Below, in pieces: positions 18,142 to 20,987 of a stretch of 20,987 nucleotides of DNA. Under the pieces are notes generated by a model that was given only the letters and a program-made list of their open reading frames with translations, did not search any database and had not been told where the DNA came from. How positions within the stretch are numbered: the first letter of the stretch is position 1; each line of letters begins with the position of its first letter. The position numbers and the translations under genes were made by a program. This DNA is from Plantago elongata (lineage: Eukaryota > Streptophyta > Magnoliopsida > Lamiales > Plantaginaceae), in contig JAYMSP010003122.1 of the NCBI GenBank assembly GCA_036897095.1, positions 1-20,987 on the forward strand, written 5' to 3'.

Positions 18142-18179
18142 CATTTTAAACGTCATTCTTCATTGCATTTTAAACGTCA
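18142..18179. repeat. Duplicated 14-mer with ACGT core in the ATS3 promoter
   Basis: CATTTTAAACGTCA occurs at 18142-18155 and 18166-18179, 24 bases apart. On the gene strand this reads TGACGTTTAAAATG, and TGACGT is a bZIP/TGA-type core. Confidence 0.6.
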
Positions 18180-18381
18180 CTAGTACTATTATAACTTTTT
18201 GTATCTACTCAAATTATTTTAAACTCGTCATATACATATGATACAACCTAAGGTTACTCAAAATTATATATTATTATTTTCTTCTTTTCGTTTGAATTTC
18301 AAATTATGAATCACCAAACAAATCAGAAAGTCTATATAAATCGTAGAAAAAATCAACTACTGGACCGCCTAATGAGCTAGT

Positions 18382-19230
18382 TTAAGAGCTAGTGAGTTGT
18401 ACGAAATGTGAACTAAAAAAGCTAGCTAAATTTTTAATGTCAACCAAAACATGACCAGGAAATGAAAAATAAAAGTCTACCGAATTGATGGACTTAACCA
18501 AAGACAAGCAACCTATAAACGCCGAGATCTGCTCACATCCTTGTAGAACTGCCCAATGAAATGTCATACGTACATATAGCATAAGCCTCGGCGCTTTTAG
18601 GAGCTAAAGGATTATTTAAAGTCTCCATCTAGCGAGTAAAAAAGCCATTGTGCATCCAAACTTTTTAACCAATCCCCACACGAAACCCATCTTTGGCAGA
18701 AGCTACAACAACATTGATCTTGACAATCCCTACGGCCACAACACAGTAATCAAATTCTCCACCCCCCTCACCAGTCCTAGCTAGCTAGCCTCCCTCCTAT
18801 CGACTCTCCACGCCATTTGTTGTATTGTGGCGGTCCAATTTCTGGTTCCATCTCCAGAATCTCAATTCAATGATTCACAAATTGTCTGACGAAAGTGATT
18901 ACCTCCATCGCCGAACCCCGCTCCTAATCATAAATAACTTGGTTGTTGTTTAACCGAATCCCCCATAACAACGTAAGTACGAACTCCCACTCGTCGTGCA
19001 CCTTTTCCCGAACCCATTATTCGATAGTAACGGGTAGCCTCCACTGTATGAAGGGAATATTACTTAACGCTCACACATGTCTAGAGAGAAGGGCCACCCC
19101 TTCAACCGATGCAACACAGTGCCTTCCTCATCTTAACATACGGGACAACGTGAATCACTCGCCACTCAGCGCTTGTCCAATTGAGTCATAGTCAGTACCC
19201 TCTCTTCACCATGTGGATACCCAACAGAGA
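18382..19230 (-). pseudogene. LINE reverse transcriptase C-terminus: zinc-binding and RNase H regions, decayed
   Basis: Minus-strand reading begins near 19130 with a weak zinc-binding region (HCVASVEGVALLS) and goes on to WVREKVHDEWEFVLTLLWGI (from 19016) and ERGSAMEVITFVRQFVN. A later section reads GIVKINVVVASAKDGFRVGI, NNPLAPKSAEAYAI, and after a frame change LQGCEQISAFIGCLSLVKS and FPGHVLVDIKNLASFFSSHF (18582-18382). This is the order of the zf-RVT region followed by the RVT_3 RNase H domain at the end of plant LINE ORF2. The RNase H catalytic acids are partly lost: relatives have KINVDAA, here KINVVVA, and SDC has become IGC; Glu of AEAYA remains. Several stops are present. A host gene with an RNase H-like domain is a less likely alternative. 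Confidence 0.78.
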
Positions 19231-20242
19231 ATGGCTCCAAACCCGTTGATTAGGAACCGCACTCTCTGATTGTACACATATGCTTCCCTATAAAGAATCC
19301 AGTTGATAAAAAATTATATAAAAATAATATTAATTTTACTCATATAATTATAGATTATTCTACCTCCAATTCAATTTGATCCGATCTGATTCCTTTAAAA
19401 TGAGTATCGCACTCTTGATTACTTATTATGTATCATTAACCTAAGGGAGTTCGTAAAGTCGAAGATTCCCCTAAAAATAAAAAATTGCTCGTACTCGAAT
19501 CATCAAACAAACAACAATAGTTACGCAAGTATCTATTGAGTAATCTTTCTTGCAACTAAGCAATTGATCATTTAACTTTTTAGGAATTGAAAGCAACAAG
19601 TGATTCATATAATCCTAGGAAGCATTTATAATCAACTTCAAACGCTTGCTGCAGTATATTTCACTTTAAGCAAGGACCGGTAGAATCACCTTAATTGATG
19701 ATCCAACGTGATTTACCAAATTGCTGCCAACCTACATCACTCATTTTTTATCTTTCTTTTTCCACTTTTTCCTTCACCATATTAAAGTTGTCACGACTTT
19801 GTCTCATACAGTCATACTACAAAATATCGAGATTTTAACTTAAGGATTTATTATGGTTAAATTCCAAATTGTTATATGGTTTATTTTGCTACATCATGAT
19901 AGTTATATAATATGGTAACCATAACAATTGCACTAAGCATTTTATGTATCACGCTCAATTAGATCATCATTCTATATAACAACTTATGGCAATATACTTA
20001 TCATAAAAATACAATATTAAGGGAGCGACTCTTGATAGAAATACTTTCAATTGTACTCCACGATATAATAACTTTTACAAATTTTGTGGTATCTGACCAA
20101 CATATTTATTTGGGTTCGCTAAAATCTATTCTATATTTTTTAAGAATATATTTTTTACTCCGAAGGAAACTATTAGTATTTCACAATATTTTACAAATTC
20201 ACATATACACATGAAAATTTTATAAGATTGAATTTAGGATCA
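19231..20242. other. AT-rich intergenic stretch
   Basis: No ORF with recognisable similarity on either strand. The longest reading at 20032-20214 is low-complexity and hydrophobic and looks like chance. Poly-AT tracts dominate. Confidence 0.55.
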
Positions 20243-20503
20243 TCAGTATAAATATCTACCAGTATTTATAATAGATAATCCATTCCAACTGGAGATCGGA
20301 CCACTTCCTTGATTGAAGAGATAGCTGGTCAATTTCCATGTATTTAGTGTTTTTGTACCATACCCGATATGAAAGGGAGTTTGTTTATCAAGATCTCTTA
20401 AATCATGCACGAGACCCTTCAATGTCGCGATGGCCCTCCAATTGAGGCCACCATGAATAATAAGTGTGTTAGTATCGTTTATGCCGCCGGTTAGAACAAG
20501 CAT
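20243..20503 (-). other. Unrecognised 86-codon ORF
   Basis: Opens MLVLTGGINDTNTLIIHGG and continues LNWRAIATLKGLVHDLRDL and DKQTPFHIGYGTKTLNTWK to a TGA near 20243. Its composition is balanced and less AT-biased than its surroundings, which suggests it is or was coding, but I recognise no family. It may be a relic exon or a transposon piece. No splice partner or promoter was identified. Confidence 0.25.
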
Positions 20504-20860
20504 ATCACTTTGATGAGTTTATTTTTACATTAAAATAGCTGATGAACTAATTTAGTTAATATATTAAAAAAATAATCTAGGCGATTTATTTTTTAATATC
20601 ACATCTTTAATTGGCTTTATAAACTAATTCATTACAATACTAAACAACTTTATAAAAGTCAACTAACTCATCAACTCTATGAGTTATCACTTATATCATG
20701 AGCTAATTTTATCAAGAGGCAAAAATTTAGTTCATTGCACCCTAGTAAGTTTTGTTAAATATCTCACATTGCTTGAGAACATTTTAGGTACGATATGAGA
20801 CAACTCTCTTCCATTACAAGGCTTTTGATGCAGCGTGGATGGGATGAACAAGAACGATAA
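20504..20860. other. AT-rich stretch, nothing recognised
   Basis: Contains scattered CATCAACT/AACTAATT-type words in both orientations but no clear terminal inverted repeats and no ORF. Confidence 0.45.
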
Positions 20861-20974
20861 ACTCAAGACTCGCTGATTCAAAAGAATATCGAGAATTGAC
20901 TCAAGACTCGTTGATTCAGCAGAATACCGAAAATTGATGGATCAAAATCATAAGAATACCAAAAATTGACATAT
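20861..20974. repeat. Imperfect tandem repeat, 38-bp unit
   Basis: ACTCAAGACTCGCTGATTCA starts a unit at 20861. A second copy starts at 20899 with a few substitutions (CGTTGATTCAGCAGAATACC). A third, more diverged partial copy follows from about 20937 and runs towards the window end. Confidence 0.7.
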
Positions 20975-20987
20975 TTGAAGGAACACT

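Larger units (their letters stand above)
17917..18381 (-). promoter_or_regulatory. Upstream region of the ATS3-like gene
   Basis: About 460 bp separate the ATS3 start codon from a decayed LINE. The first 100 bp are a pyrimidine- and A-rich leader. A weak TATA-like CTTTTATTC lies near 18020. A G-box and a duplicated 14-mer lie farther up. From 18180 the sequence is strongly AT-rich. The transcription start cannot be placed from sequence. Confidence 0.5.

Noticed and set aside
18943..19191. Plus-strand ORF of 82 codons
   Set aside because: Antisense to the LINE zinc-binding region; no known motif.
1..20987. CRISPR array, tRNA, rRNA or bacterial-type operon
   Set aside because: No regularly spaced repeats, no cloverleaf or rRNA wording, and clear plant introns and retroelements instead.

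Overview
This window is plant nuclear DNA, most likely from a eudicot. It has GT-AG introns, AT-rich intergenic DNA, several families of plant LTR retrotransposons, a plant-type LINE fragment, a Stowaway-like repeat and one recognisable plant gene. There is no sign of a prokaryotic operon, CRISPR array, phage or plasmid. The exact species cannot be read from the sequence.

Layout. 1-1850 is the 3' end of a Ty1/copia element on the + strand: a decayed 3' ORF, a polypurine tract and an LTR starting TGTTAGGAATATC. 1850-2490 is AT-rich with no gene. 2490-2861 (minus) and 3159-3521 (plus) are two RNase H fragments from different copia lineages, placed back to back; the second is followed by its own polypurine tract and a short LTR (3676 to about 3871). 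About 4320-12015 (minus) is a large, broken, Sirevirus-like copia element. In its own reading order it has gag with coiled coil and zinc knuckle, protease, integrase, RT, RNase H, a roughly 0.9 kb noncoding spacer with a TATA box, and a decayed extra ORF resembling the env-like ORF of this group. About 12016-14995 (minus) is the 5' half of a Ty3/gypsy element: a 534-bp LTR, primer binding site, gag, protease and part of RT. The gypsy RT stops abruptly and is fused directly to the copia gag, so one recombination or deletion event appears to have removed the gypsy 3' half and the copia 5' end.

15673-17916 (minus) holds the only intact host gene seen. It has three exons and encodes a 162-residue secreted PLAT-type protein of the embryo-specific protein 3 (ATS3) family. 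Its 1.65-kb second intron carries a Stowaway-like remnant. Its upstream region has a perfect G-box and a duplicated ACGT-containing 14-mer, which would fit seed or ABA control. About 18382-19230 (minus) is the decayed C-terminal end of a LINE reverse transcriptase (zinc-binding and RNase H regions), about 460 bp upstream of the ATS3 start. 19230-20987 is AT-rich, with one unrecognised 86-codon ORF and a short 38-bp tandem repeat at the right edge.

The retroelement parts cannot work as they stand. They carry stops, frameshifts and lost catalytic or zinc residues, and most stops that can be interpreted look like C-to-T (or G-to-A) changes, as expected of methylated, silenced DNA. I found no convincing new multi-gene system. 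The points most worth checking are the gypsy/copia junction, the spacer and TATA box before the env-like ORF, and the ATS3 promoter.
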